17,329 nucleotides of DNA from an uncultured Fimbriimonadales bacterium (GTDB lineage: Bacteria > Armatimonadota > Fimbriimonadia > Fimbriimonadales > GBS-DC): assembly GCA_937934465.1 (NCBI GenBank), contig CALGZO010000206.1, positions 1 to 17,329 of the forward strand, read 5' to 3'. The position numbers and the translations under genes were made by a program. Below, piece by piece: positions 6,358 through 13,080 of this stretch; position 1 is the stretch's first letter; the number at the start of each line of letters is the position of its first letter. A model generated the notes under the pieces. It did not search any database, was not told the origin of the DNA, and saw only the letters and a list, made by a program, of their open reading frames with translations.

Positions 6358-7604
6358 TGAACCTGCACCAGACCACCTTGAGCAACGGCGTCCGCATCGT
6401 GGCAGAAGCGATACCCACTGTGCAGTCGCTGACCGTCAGCCTCTGGATCCGCGCAGGCTCGCGCGACGAACTGCCCCACCAACACGGAATCGCCCACTTT
6501 CTGGAGCATATGCTGTTCAAAGGCACTCAAACGCGCACTGCCGCCCAAATCGCGCAAGCCATCGAAGGGCGCGGCGGCGTGCTGAACGCCTCCACAGGCA
6601 AGGAGCTTACCTTCTACTACGCTCGAATGCTCGCCGAGCATATGCCCATCGCCGTCGAAGTGCTGAGCGACCTCTTCCTCAACGCACGCTTAGACCCCGA
6701 CGACATCGAACTGGAGAAGGGCGTCGTTCTGGAAGAGATGCGCATGATCGAAGACACGCCCGACGAAATCCTGCACGACCGCGTCTCGGAAGTACACTGG
6801 GGCGACCATCCGCTGGCGCGGCGCATCATCGGAACACCCGACACCGTGAGCGCGTTCACACGCGAGATGATACGGGAGTTCACCCAGACGCATTACCGTC
6901 CAGAGCGCGTGGTGGTCGCCGCCGCCGGGAATTTAGACCCCGACGCCCTATTCGCCGAGGTGGAGCGCTGGCTGGGGCGTTGGAACCCCGAACCGACGAA
7001 CGCCGAAATCCCCGCGCAGCCCGCGCCCACGCGCCATCCGCACGCCCCGTCGCGCCACATCGAGACGCGTGATGTGGAGCAGACCCACTTCGCGCTGGTG
7101 ATGGACGGTGTGTCGTTTTTCGACGAGCGTCGCTACGCGCAAGCCGTGTTGAACACTCTGTTGGGCGGCAGTATGTTCAGCCGACTGTGGCAGGAGGTGC
7201 GCGAGAAGCGCGGACTCGCCTACGAGATCGGCAGCTACGCGCTGCCGATGTCCGACGGCGGGCTGTTCGTCATCTACAGCGGCGTTGCGCCCAGCGCGTT
7301 CGAGCAAGCCGTGCAAGTCATCGAGGGCGAGCTCGATACACTCCTCGCCGAGCCGCCCAGCGAAGAGGAAGTCGCCAGCGCACGCAACCTGCTCAAGGGC
7401 AATCGCGTGTTGGCGTTGGAATCGACGCAGGCGCGCGCGGAACTCATCGGCAGCGAGACGCTGATGCGCGGCGCGGTGACCCCGATGGAAGAAATCATCG
7501 CCGCCATCGACGCCGTCACCCCACAGAGCATCCATACGCTCGCCCAACAACTGCTGCCCCCCCAACGGCGCACCCTCGTCGCCATCACGCCAGAGGGGGT
7601 ATAA
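6357..7604 (+). CDS. M16 family zinc metallopeptidase (processing-peptidase-like)
   Basis: The 415-residue protein has the inverted zinc motif H47-F-L-E50-H51, with Glu127 (VVLEEM) 76 residues beyond as third ligand: the HxxEH(x)nE pattern of M16B peptidases. Conserved surroundings include GIAHFLEHMLFKGT and NASTGKELTFYYA. A second domain carries GGSMFSRLWQEVREKRGLAYEI, the substrate-binding R-Y type segment. Length fits single-chain bacterial M16B enzymes of about 420 residues. There is no signal peptide, so it should act in the cytoplasm on peptides or presequence-like substrates. The start overlaps the rdgB stop by one base (taATGa); no ribosome site is visible, so translation depends on coupling or a leaderless mRNA from the GGTATACT element. 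Confidence 0.92.
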   Translation: MNLHQTTLSNGVRIVAEAIPTVQSLTVSLWIRAGSRDELPHQHGIAHFLEHMLFKGTQTRTAAQIAQAIEGRGGVLNASTGKELTFYYARMLAEHMPIAVEVLSDLFLNARLDPDDIELEKGVVLEEMRMIEDTPDEILHDRVSEVHWGDHPLARRIIGTPDTVSAFTREMIREFTQTHYRPERVVVAAAGNLDPDALFAEVERWLGRWNPEPTNAEIPAQPAPTRHPHAPSRHIETRDVEQTHFALVMDGVSFFDERRYAQAVLNTLLGGSMFSRLWQEVREKRGLAYEIGSYALPMSDGGLFVIYSGVAPSAFEQAVQVIEGELDTLLAEPPSEEEVASARNLLKGNRVLALESTQARAELIGSETLMRGAVTPMEEIIAAIDAVTPQSIHTLAQQLLPPQRRTLVAITPEGV

Positions 7605-7605
7605 T
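7598..7605 (+). promoter_or_regulatory. GGTATAAT promoter -10 before tatA-secG
   Basis: GGTATAAT contains a perfect TATAAT (7600-7605) overlapping the M16 stop codon. It lies 39 bases before the tatA ATG, leaving room for a leader of about 30 bases with the GGAGG ribosome site (7631-7635). No TTGACA-like -35 is obvious; the leading GG may act as an extended -10. Confidence 0.6.
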
Positions 7606-7644
7606 AACTCTACGCGGCGGCTATCCCCGCGGAGGCGAAAACCT

Positions 7645-7875
7645 ATGTTCGGGAGCATCGGCTTTAGCGAAATCATGGTCTTGTTCGTGATTGCGCTGCT
7701 GATTTTCGGACCGCGCAAGCTGCCCGAAATCGCGCGCTCCGTCGGACAAGCCATGCGCGAGTTCAAAAAAGCGGGCGAGGAAGTCACGCGCTCCCTCGAA
7801 GAGCCTGTGGACGACCTGCGCGACCGCATCCAACAAACTATCGACTTCGACGAGGAGCGACGATGGAGATCCTGA
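7645..7875 (+). CDS. tatA: Twin-arginine translocase subunit TatA
   Basis: The 76-residue protein has the TatA/E layout: a short periplasmic N-terminus, one membrane helix (about 7-21, GFSEIMVLFVIALLIF), the FGP hinge (21-23), an amphipathic helix (24-42, RKLPEIARSVGQAMREFKK) and a charged tail. TatA oligomers form the pore that exports folded proteins with twin-arginine signals. Glu9 stands where E. coli TatA has Gln and TatB has Glu, so a bifunctional or TatB-like role is possible; the short tail favours TatA. GGAGG nine bases before the ATG is a good ribosome site. No tatC lies in the window. It overlaps secG by 13 bases. Confidence 0.88.
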   Translation: MFGSIGFSEIMVLFVIALLIFGPRKLPEIARSVGQAMREFKKAGEEVTRSLEEPVDDLRDRIQQTIDFDEERRWRS

Positions 7876-8093
7876 AAATCGTTCTCACTTGGGCAGACAT
7901 GATTGTCATGGTGCTGTTCATCGGGCTGGTGGCAATCCAGACCTCGCGCTCGGAGGGGATTTTCAGTCCCGGCGCGGCAGATAGCATGTTCGGCAGAGCG
8001 AAGCCCGGCTTCGATGACAACCTTTCGCGCCTGACGCTGATACTGGCGGTCACGATGTTCGCCCTCACCGCGATTGTGACCTACATGCCCTGA
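7863..8093 (+). CDS. secG: Preprotein translocase subunit SecG
   Basis: The 76-residue protein has two hydrophobic helices (about 3-25 and 57-75) joined by a polar loop. The loop SMFGRAKPGFDDNLSRLTLILAV resembles the SecG pattern (...FG...G..NfLsrlTiiLA), and the length is typical. SecG is the non-essential third subunit of the SecYEG channel and aids SecA-driven export. The start lies 13 bases inside tatA with GAGGAG five bases upstream, so translation is probably coupled to tatA. The stop TGA shares its A with the next ATG. Sequence conservation in SecG is low, so the call rests on topology plus the loop pattern. Confidence 0.8.
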   Translation: MEILKIVLTWADMIVMVLFIGLVAIQTSRSEGIFSPGAADSMFGRAKPGFDDNLSRLTLILAVTMFALTAIVTYMP

Positions 8094-8734
8094 TGGTACA
8101 TATCGAGAAACTCACGCTGGGCGCGCTGCGCGCCAACTGCTATATTGTGCAGTGCGTCGCGACTCGCCAGACCGCCGTGATTGACCCCGGCTTGGAGCCT
8201 GAGCAGATTATCGCGCGCCTGCGCACATTAGGCGACCCGCCCGTCGTCGCGCTGCTGGCGACCCATGGGCACTTCGACCATGTGGTAGGCGTGCGCGCCC
8301 TCAAGCAATACACCAACGCCCCCTTCTGGATTAGTCAGGACGAGTGGGAACTGCTGGCGCAATACGCCCACGAGCATCCCGCCTACCTGAACCTGCCGAC
8401 GATGGAGCCTTTGCCTCAACCCGACCGCTTCCTGCGCGAGGGCGAGCAGTTCGCCGTTGGCGCGCTGCAATTCGAAGTGCTGGCGCTGCGCGGACACGCC
8501 CCCGACCACATCGGATTCCTGCTGAGAAACAGCCAACCGATGCGCCTGTTCTGCGGCGACGCCATCTTCGCAGGCAGCGTCGGACGCACCGACATCCCCT
8601 ACGCCGATTTCGAAACCCTGCGCCAGCACCTCCATACGCGCGTGCTGAGCCTGCCCGACGACACAATCCTGCACCCCGGACATGGAGCCGACACCACCGT
8701 CGGCGTCGAACGCGCTACCAACCCCTACTTGTAA
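8093..8734 (+). CDS. MBL-fold hydrolase, glyoxalase II-like
   Basis: The 213-residue protein is a metallo-beta-lactamase fold hydrolase. It has the two-metal motif T57-H58-G-H60-F-D62-H63, then His135, Asp156 (CGDAIF) and His197 (HPGHG). The end, HPGHGADTTVGVERATNPYL, is characteristic of the YcbL / glyoxalase II-like group, which hydrolyses thioesters such as S-lactoylglutathione or unknown small substrates. It lacks the extra C-terminal domain of true glyoxalase II (about 250 residues). The residue pattern at His135 (GHAPDH) differs from the common GHTPGS. It starts on the last base of secG and is translated in the same run. Confidence 0.9.
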   Translation: MVHIEKLTLGALRANCYIVQCVATRQTAVIDPGLEPEQIIARLRTLGDPPVVALLATHGHFDHVVGVRALKQYTNAPFWISQDEWELLAQYAHEHPAYLNLPTMEPLPQPDRFLREGEQFAVGALQFEVLALRGHAPDHIGFLLRNSQPMRLFCGDAIFAGSVGRTDIPYADFETLRQHLHTRVLSLPDDTILHPGHGADTTVGVERATNPYL

Positions 8735-8751
8735 TCGACGCGAACGCCACA

Positions 8752-8759
8752 GGTATACT
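8752..8759 (+). promoter_or_regulatory. GGTATACT element before the Uma2 gene
   Basis: GGTATACT lies 16 bases before ATG 8776, in the 41-base gap after the MBL gene. AGGTGA (8765-8770) between box and ATG can act as ribosome site on a short leader. Confidence 0.5.
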
Positions 8760-8775
8760 TACACAGGTGAGAGGG

Positions 8776-9534
8776 ATGCGAAGCACATTACCGCCGCCCG
8801 ACTTGGAGTACCCTGAAACCGACGGTCAACCGATGGCGAACAACACTATCCAAGCCGATGTGATGATGACGCTCAAAGAGAACTTGGAAGCGATGTTCCG
8901 TCACCGCGACGATGTGTTCATCGCCATCGACCTGTTTTGGTATCCCGTGAAAGGCAAGAAACTGGAACGCACTGCCCCCGATGTGATGGTCGCGTTCGGA
9001 CGCCCCAAAGGGCATCGCCGCTCCTACAAACAGTGGGAAGAAGGGGGCATTCCGCCGCAGGTGGTGTTTGAGGTGGTCTCGGAAGGCAATACAGCCGACG
9101 AGCTGGAGCAAGTGAAGAAGGATTTCTACGAGAAGTACGGCGTGGAAGAGTACTATATCTACGACCCCGACACAGGGCGTTGGAAGGGCTTCCTGCGGCA
9201 GGGTGGTCAGCTCAAACAGATCGAAGAGATGGTGGGCTGGGTAAGCCCGCGTCTGGGGGTGCGTTTCGGAATCGGCGCAGAGGCAGACCCAGGCGTCTAT
9301 GACACCGAGGGCAATCGCTTCAAGGGGTACTTGGAGTTGCGCGAAGCGTTGGAGCAGGCGATTGAACGGGAACGCCAACGCGCTCAAGAGGAACGCCAAC
9401 GCGCCGAGCAGGAACGCCAACGCGCCATCGAAGCGGAACGCCGCGCCCGCGAAGAACGCCAACGCGCCGAGCTGCTCGCGCAACAGCTCCAAGCGCTGGA
9501 AGCCGAGCTCAAACGGCTCAAAGGAGAAGAATAA
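8776..9534 (+). CDS. Uma2 family PD-(D/E)XK endonuclease with coiled-coil tail
   Basis: The 252-residue protein has a Uma2 (DUF820) core at about 1-165: APDVMVAF (Asp69), PQVVFEVVSEGN (Glu99), a K-rich helix with YEKYGVEEYYIYDP (118-131) and a VGWVSPRLGVRF close. Asp69 and Glu99 are the likely metal ligands of a restriction-like nuclease fold. Residues 186-251 are a long highly charged coiled coil built from seven-residue units such as QEERQRA. Uma2 proteins are abundant in cyanobacteria and Armatimonadota, often in many copies; their biological role is unsettled. ATG 8776 was chosen for AGGTGA upstream and the promoter-like GGTATACT; GTG 8767 is possible. An in-frame extension back to 8344 overlaps the MBL gene and is rejected. 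Confidence 0.85.
   Translation: MRSTLPPPDLEYPETDGQPMANNTIQADVMMTLKENLEAMFRHRDDVFIAIDLFWYPVKGKKLERTAPDVMVAFGRPKGHRRSYKQWEEGGIPPQVVFEVVSEGNTADELEQVKKDFYEKYGVEEYYIYDPDTGRWKGFLRQGGQLKQIEEMVGWVSPRLGVRFGIGAEADPGVYDTEGNRFKGYLELREALEQAIERERQRAQEERQRAEQERQRAIEAERRAREERQRAELLAQQLQALEAELKRLKGEE
9370..9467 (+). repeat. 21-base repeats encoding coiled-coil heptads
   Basis: GAACGCCAACGCGC occurs at 9370, 9391, 9412 and 9454, spaced 21, 21 and 42 bases; a diverged copy sits near 9436. Each period encodes one heptad (ERERQRA, QEERQRA, EQERQRA, IEAERRA, REERQRA). Identical codons in most copies suggest growth by slippage or unequal crossing over. Confidence 0.85.
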
Positions 9535-9584
9535 AAGCAGGAAAATCCCCGTAAAGTGCATACTATAAGGACAAGGAGACAATC

Positions 9585-10367
9585 ATGCAAAAACGCGCAT
9601 TTACGCTCATCGAGCTACTGGTCGTGATTGCAATTATTGCGATATTAGCGGCGATTCTGTTTCCTGTGTTTGCGCAGGCGCGTGAGAAGGCGCGTCAGAC
9701 GCAGTGCCTCTCCAACTGTCGCCAACTCGCCATCGCAACGCAAGCCTACGCGCAGGACTACGACGAGACCTTTCTTACCCTGTGGTTCTATGTGAACGAG
9801 GACCGCCAGCGCAATCCACTGTACCAACGCTACAGCTACTTCCTGTGGGCGCCGCTGCTGTTCCCCTACATCAAAAACAAGGATGTCTTCCGCTGCCCCA
9901 ACGGTCCCACCTATCCGCCGTCCTTTCAGGGCGGACCGCCTGAAGACAACTATATCGTGAATCTGGGCTACAACGAGTATATCTTTCGCGGCGTGGAGAT
10001 TCAGGGGCTGGGCAACCCGACTTTTGCGCGCTTGTCGAGTTTCCAGGCGGAGTTGACACAGATTGCACTGATTGCCGACAGCGCGCTGGGCGGCTGGTTC
10101 CACGACTGGGGCAACCGCGACGGTCCGCAACTGCCCATTCCGGGCGAGCACCCGCAGTGGGGGATGCATCGGCTCAAGTGCGCCAACGGCTACTGGGGTC
10201 GGCGCGGCGCGTTCGGCGAATGTACCCATCGCCACCCCGACGGCGGCGCGAACATCGTCTACTGCGACGGACACGCGCAGTTTATGCCAGGCAAACGCAT
10301 CCGCGGCGGCATCGACATGCCCTGTGAATCCCCTGTGGTTGACCCGCGCAAACCGATGTGCCCGTAG
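9585..10367 (+). CDS. Prepilin-like protein with H-X9-DG-type C-terminus (copy 1)
   Basis: The 260-residue protein starts MQKRA|FTLIELLVV, a type III (prepilin) signal: basic leader, cleavage before Phe6, Glu5 of the mature protein, then a hydrophobic helix to about residue 27. The residue before the cut is Ala5, where prepilins nearly always have Gly. The C-terminus has HPDGGANIVYCDGHAQF (217-233), the pseudopilin H-X9-DG motif with ten residues between His and Asp-Gly. Several cysteines (41, 45, 104, 199, 213, 227, 247, 259) could form disulfides outside the cell. Such proteins are secreted and may build type II secretion or pilus-like fibres; the exact role is unknown. AAGGAG six bases before ATG is a strong ribosome site. 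A TACTAT/TATAAG stretch at 9561-9569 is a weak promoter candidate. Confidence 0.87.
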   Translation: MQKRAFTLIELLVVIAIIAILAAILFPVFAQAREKARQTQCLSNCRQLAIATQAYAQDYDETFLTLWFYVNEDRQRNPLYQRYSYFLWAPLLFPYIKNKDVFRCPNGPTYPPSFQGGPPEDNYIVNLGYNEYIFRGVEIQGLGNPTFARLSSFQAELTQIALIADSALGGWFHDWGNRDGPQLPIPGEHPQWGMHRLKCANGYWGRRGAFGECTHRHPDGGANIVYCDGHAQFMPGKRIRGGIDMPCESPVVDPRKPMCP

Positions 10368-10376
10368 GAGACTACT

Positions 10377-11153
10377 ATGCCCCACATAGGACTGCAGCTA
10401 TACACGCTCCGCGACGATTTGAAAGCGGATTTTGCAGGAACCATCCGCGCCGTGGCGCAGATGGGCTACGAGTATGTCGAGACGACGGGTTTCATGGGCG
10501 AGCATAGCCCCGCAATGCACGCACTGCTGCGCGAAACGGGACTGAGAATCGCTGGGCTGGGCTTCGATATGCCGACGCTGGAGACCGCGCCCCAGCAAGT
10601 GATTGACGCCTGTCGGGAATGGGACGCCCACTATGCCGTGACCTTCTGGATCGATGAGTCGGAGCGACGCACCGCCGACGACTGGAAGCGTGTCGCGGAG
10701 CGGTTCAACCGAATTGGCGAGGCGCTGGCGCAGGGCGGCGTCCCATTCCTCTACCACATCCACGGCTACGAGTTCGCCGAGTACGATGGCGCACGCGCCG
10801 TCGATTTGCTGATGACCCACACCGACCCCCGTTCCTTCCACTTGGAGGTAGATACCTACTGGGTGGAGTACGCTGGCGTGAGCGCGACGGCGTTCTGCAC
10901 CCAGTACGCCGAGCGCATCCGCGCCCTGCACCTCAAAGATTACATCAGCAAGCCCGACATGCACGATATTGAGGTGGGTGAAGGCGCGATTGATATGCGA
11001 GGCGTGCTGAATCTGGCGTTGCAACACGGTTGGCAGTGGCTGATTATCGAGCAGGAGCGGTACATCCGCACGCCGTTGGAAAGCGCGGCGCGCTGCCTAA
11101 AGAATGTGCAGAGCCTGTTAGAGGCTGTTAAGGCGTCCCCACACGACGCCTAA
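10377..11153 (+). CDS. Sugar phosphate isomerase/epimerase (xylose isomerase-like TIM barrel)
   Basis: The 258-residue protein fits the AP endonuclease 2 / xylose isomerase-like family. The opening HIGLQLYTLRDDL and the phrases YEYVETTGF, YHIHGYEF (126-133), FHLEVDTYWVEYAG (154-167), ALHLKD (183-188) and IIEQER (223-228) match the barrel strands. Likely metal-binding residues are Glu132, Asp159, His185 and Glu225. The enzyme should isomerise or epimerise a sugar or inositol derivative in the cytoplasm; the substrate cannot be read from the sequence. AGGAG six bases before ATG overlaps the pilin-like gene's stop, nine bases upstream, so the two are co-transcribed. Its last 26 bases overlap the convergent murJ gene. 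Confidence 0.85.
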   Translation: MPHIGLQLYTLRDDLKADFAGTIRAVAQMGYEYVETTGFMGEHSPAMHALLRETGLRIAGLGFDMPTLETAPQQVIDACREWDAHYAVTFWIDESERRTADDWKRVAERFNRIGEALAQGGVPFLYHIHGYEFAEYDGARAVDLLMTHTDPRSFHLEVDTYWVEYAGVSATAFCTQYAERIRALHLKDYISKPDMHDIEVGEGAIDMRGVLNLALQHGWQWLIIEQERYIRTPLESAARCLKNVQSLLEAVKASPHDA

Positions 11154-12726
11154 GCACACGCTGCACATACTCCGACTCGCGCACGCCCATCGATTGGCAA
11201 AGCCAGAGGTAGACGCTCATCGCGGCGGCGGCGACCAGCGCGCCCACTATAAGCGACTGCAGGTTCGCCTGGACGCCCCGAAACAGCGTGTGCAGACCCG
11301 CGTGAAGCGCGTACGCGAACGCCCCCATCAGCAGCGTTGCCAACCCGCTACGCAGCAGGAACCCCATCAACGGGCGCGGCGCATCGCCCTCTGCTGGCGG
11401 TATCCGACGAGTGAGTACCCGCAGCATCCAGACCATCTGTACGGTCGCTGCTACAGAGGTCGCCAACGCCAAGCCGACATGCCCCAACCCCAGCATGCGC
11501 ACGAAGCCGACGCACAACACCACAAACAGCGCAGTCACCGCCGAGCCTATCAGCATGGGCGTTAGCGAGTCGCGCAGCGCGAAGAACCCACGCGCAATCA
11601 ACGCCTGACCCGACCACGCGAACAGTCCCAGCGCAAACGCGCGCAGCGCGCTCGCGACCAGCTGCGTGTCCGTCGGCGTGAACTTGCCGTACTGCAACAG
11701 CACACGGCTGATGTCCTCCGCCAACACCAGCAACAGCACTGTGGCAGGCGCGGTGAGGAACCACACCAGCCGCAACCCCTGCTGTAGGGTGAGCCGCATC
11801 GCCCCCCACTCGCCGCGCGCCGCCAGCGAGCTCAGCGCAGGAAAAATCGCCAACGCAATCCCCTGACCCACAATCCCCAGCGGCGCTTGCATCTGACGGT
11901 TCGCGTTGTCCAACGCCGAAATCGTGCCCACAGGCAGCGACGAGGCGAACACGCGCAATATCAGCATGTAAATTCCCGGCAGCGACAGCCCGAACATCAC
12001 AGGCAGCATCAGGCGGAACACCTCGCGCGCGCCCTCGTGCCGCAGGTTGAACTCTAAGCGGAACGCGCTGCCCATCCGATACATTACAATCAGGGGCAAC
12101 AGCACGCTGCCGACCAGCGCGCCCACCAGCGCGCCCCACGCCAGCCCCGCTACGCCCAACCATAACGCCAACACCAACCCGCCCAGAATGATGCCGATGT
12201 TGTAGATATTGGGTCCCAGCGCAGGCGCAAGGAAATGCTTCCGGGCATACAGCGTCGCCATCATCAGCCCCCCCAGCAGGAAGCAGATTTGTGCAGGCAA
12301 CACGATGCGCGTGAGGTGCGTGGTGAGGGCGAGGCGGTCGGCGTCGAAGCCAGGAAACATCAGCCGAACGGCAAGCGGCGCGCAAACTTCGAGGATTAGC
12401 ACCAGCGCGGTCGTGAGGCTCACCATCACGGTCGCCACGATGGAGAACACGCGCCACGCCTCATCGGTGCGCCCCTGCTCCCAGTACCGTGAGAACACAG
12501 GCATCAGCGACGAGGAGAGCGCCCCCCCAGCCACCATAAAAAAGAGCAGGTCGGGCAGCTGAAAGGCGGCGCGATAGGCGTCGGTCAACTCGTCTTGACC
12601 GAATCGGAACGCAATCACCGTGTCGCGGAGCATGCCCAACAGTCGGCTCGCGAGAATGGCGGTCATCATCACCGCCGAGGCGCGCGCCCAACTGTAGCCG
12701 ACCTGCGGAGCCTCAGAGTCCTTCAT
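11128..12726 (-). CDS. murJ: Lipid II flippase MurJ
   Basis: The 532-residue protein is a polytopic membrane protein with about 14 hydrophobic segments. The N-terminus is typical of MurJ/MviN: ASRLLGMLRDTVIAFRFG, then TDAYRAAFQLPDLLFFMVAGGALSSSLMPVFSRY. Length fits the family (about 510 in E. coli). MurJ moves the peptidoglycan precursor lipid II to the outer face of the inner membrane. Charged residues inside helices, including the Arg-rich start (RLLGMLRD), agree with the known cavity. ATG 12726 lies 14 bases inside the upstream gdx gene, so translation is coupled; GAAGG about 12 bases upstream is a weak ribosome site. Its end overlaps the convergent sugar isomerase gene. Confidence 0.94.
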   Translation of the reverse strand: MKDSEAPQVGYSWARASAVMMTAILASRLLGMLRDTVIAFRFGQDELTDAYRAAFQLPDLLFFMVAGGALSSSLMPVFSRYWEQGRTDEAWRVFSIVATVMVSLTTALVLILEVCAPLAVRLMFPGFDADRLALTTHLTRIVLPAQICFLLGGLMMATLYARKHFLAPALGPNIYNIGIILGGLVLALWLGVAGLAWGALVGALVGSVLLPLIVMYRMGSAFRLEFNLRHEGAREVFRLMLPVMFGLSLPGIYMLILRVFASSLPVGTISALDNANRQMQAPLGIVGQGIALAIFPALSSLAARGEWGAMRLTLQQGLRLVWFLTAPATVLLLVLAEDISRVLLQYGKFTPTDTQLVASALRAFALGLFAWSGQALIARGFFALRDSLTPMLIGSAVTALFVVLCVGFVRMLGLGHVGLALATSVAATVQMVWMLRVLTRRIPPAEGDAPRPLMGFLLRSGLATLLMGAFAYALHAGLHTLFRGVQANLQSLIVGALVAAAAMSVYLWLCQSMGVRESEYVQRVLRRRVGTP

Positions 12727-13042
12727 CGCGCGAAACGACCTTCAACCCCACCACGCCCACCACAATCAAGCCGATAAAGAACAGCCGCCAAAAGTCGCGC
12801 GATTCCTTGAACCAGAGCATACCCACAATCGCCACGCCCAGCGCGCCGATGCCCACCCAGACGGCGTAGGCGGTTCCGAGCGGAATCTTACGGATTGCCA
12901 ACGACAGGAACCAGAAGCTCGCCCAAGCGGTGGTCAACGCCACCACCGTCGGCACGAGGCGTGTGAAGCCGTTGGAGAATTTCAACGCCGTCGCCCAGAC
13001 GATTTCCATTAGCCCAGCAATCACGAGGAACAACCACGCCAT
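12713..13042 (-). CDS. gdx: Guanidinium exporter Gdx (SMR family, SugE type)
   Basis: The 109-residue protein has four membrane helices and the SMR fold. Glu13 in AGLMEIVWATALKFSNGFTRL is the essential proton/substrate carboxylate; the W-A-x-x-L-K-x-S-x-G-F-T-R-L context and GTAYAVWVGIGALG (56-69) are typical of the SugE/Gdx branch, not EmrE. Gdx proteins export guanidinium in exchange for protons as antiparallel dimers; this gene would form a homodimer. The gene lies 38 bases after the gyrB stop. No Shine-Dalgarno site is seen, and GGTATACT ends nine bases before the ATG. The gap is too short for a guanidine riboswitch. The last 14 bases overlap murJ. Confidence 0.88.
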   Translation of the reverse strand: MAWLFLVIAGLMEIVWATALKFSNGFTRLVPTVVALTTAWASFWFLSLAIRKIPLGTAYAVWVGIGALGVAIVGMLWFKESRDFWRLFFIGLIVVGVVGLKVVSRDEGL

Positions 13043-13051
13043 GCGCGCCCA

Positions 13052-13059
13052 AGTATACC
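13052..13059 (-). promoter_or_regulatory. GGTATACT element before gdx, probable leaderless start
   Basis: GGTATACT reads leftward in the 38-base gyrB-gdx gap and ends nine bases before the gdx ATG. Transcription about seven bases beyond the box would leave an untranslated leader of two or three bases. No TTGACA-like -35 is evident at the usual spacing. Confidence 0.55.
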
Positions 13060-13080
13060 GATTCCGCCTACGACGCCATC

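Noticed and set aside
8344..8775. N-terminal extension of the Uma2 frame back to 8344
   Set aside because: It overlaps the MBL gene in another frame, is Arg/Pro-rich, and the Uma2 core plus SD and promoter fit ATG 8776.
11113..11127. AGCCT/AGGCT 5-bp hairpin near the isomerase-murJ junction
   Set aside because: The stem is short and no T-run follows on either strand, so it is not a credible terminator.
11348..12457. 369-codon minus-strand frame inside murJ in another frame
   Set aside because: Its Ala/Gly/Arg-rich composition is a frame-shifted shadow of MurJ.
13043..13080. Guanidine riboswitch before gdx
   Set aside because: The 38-base gap is too short and contains a -10-like element close to the ATG.
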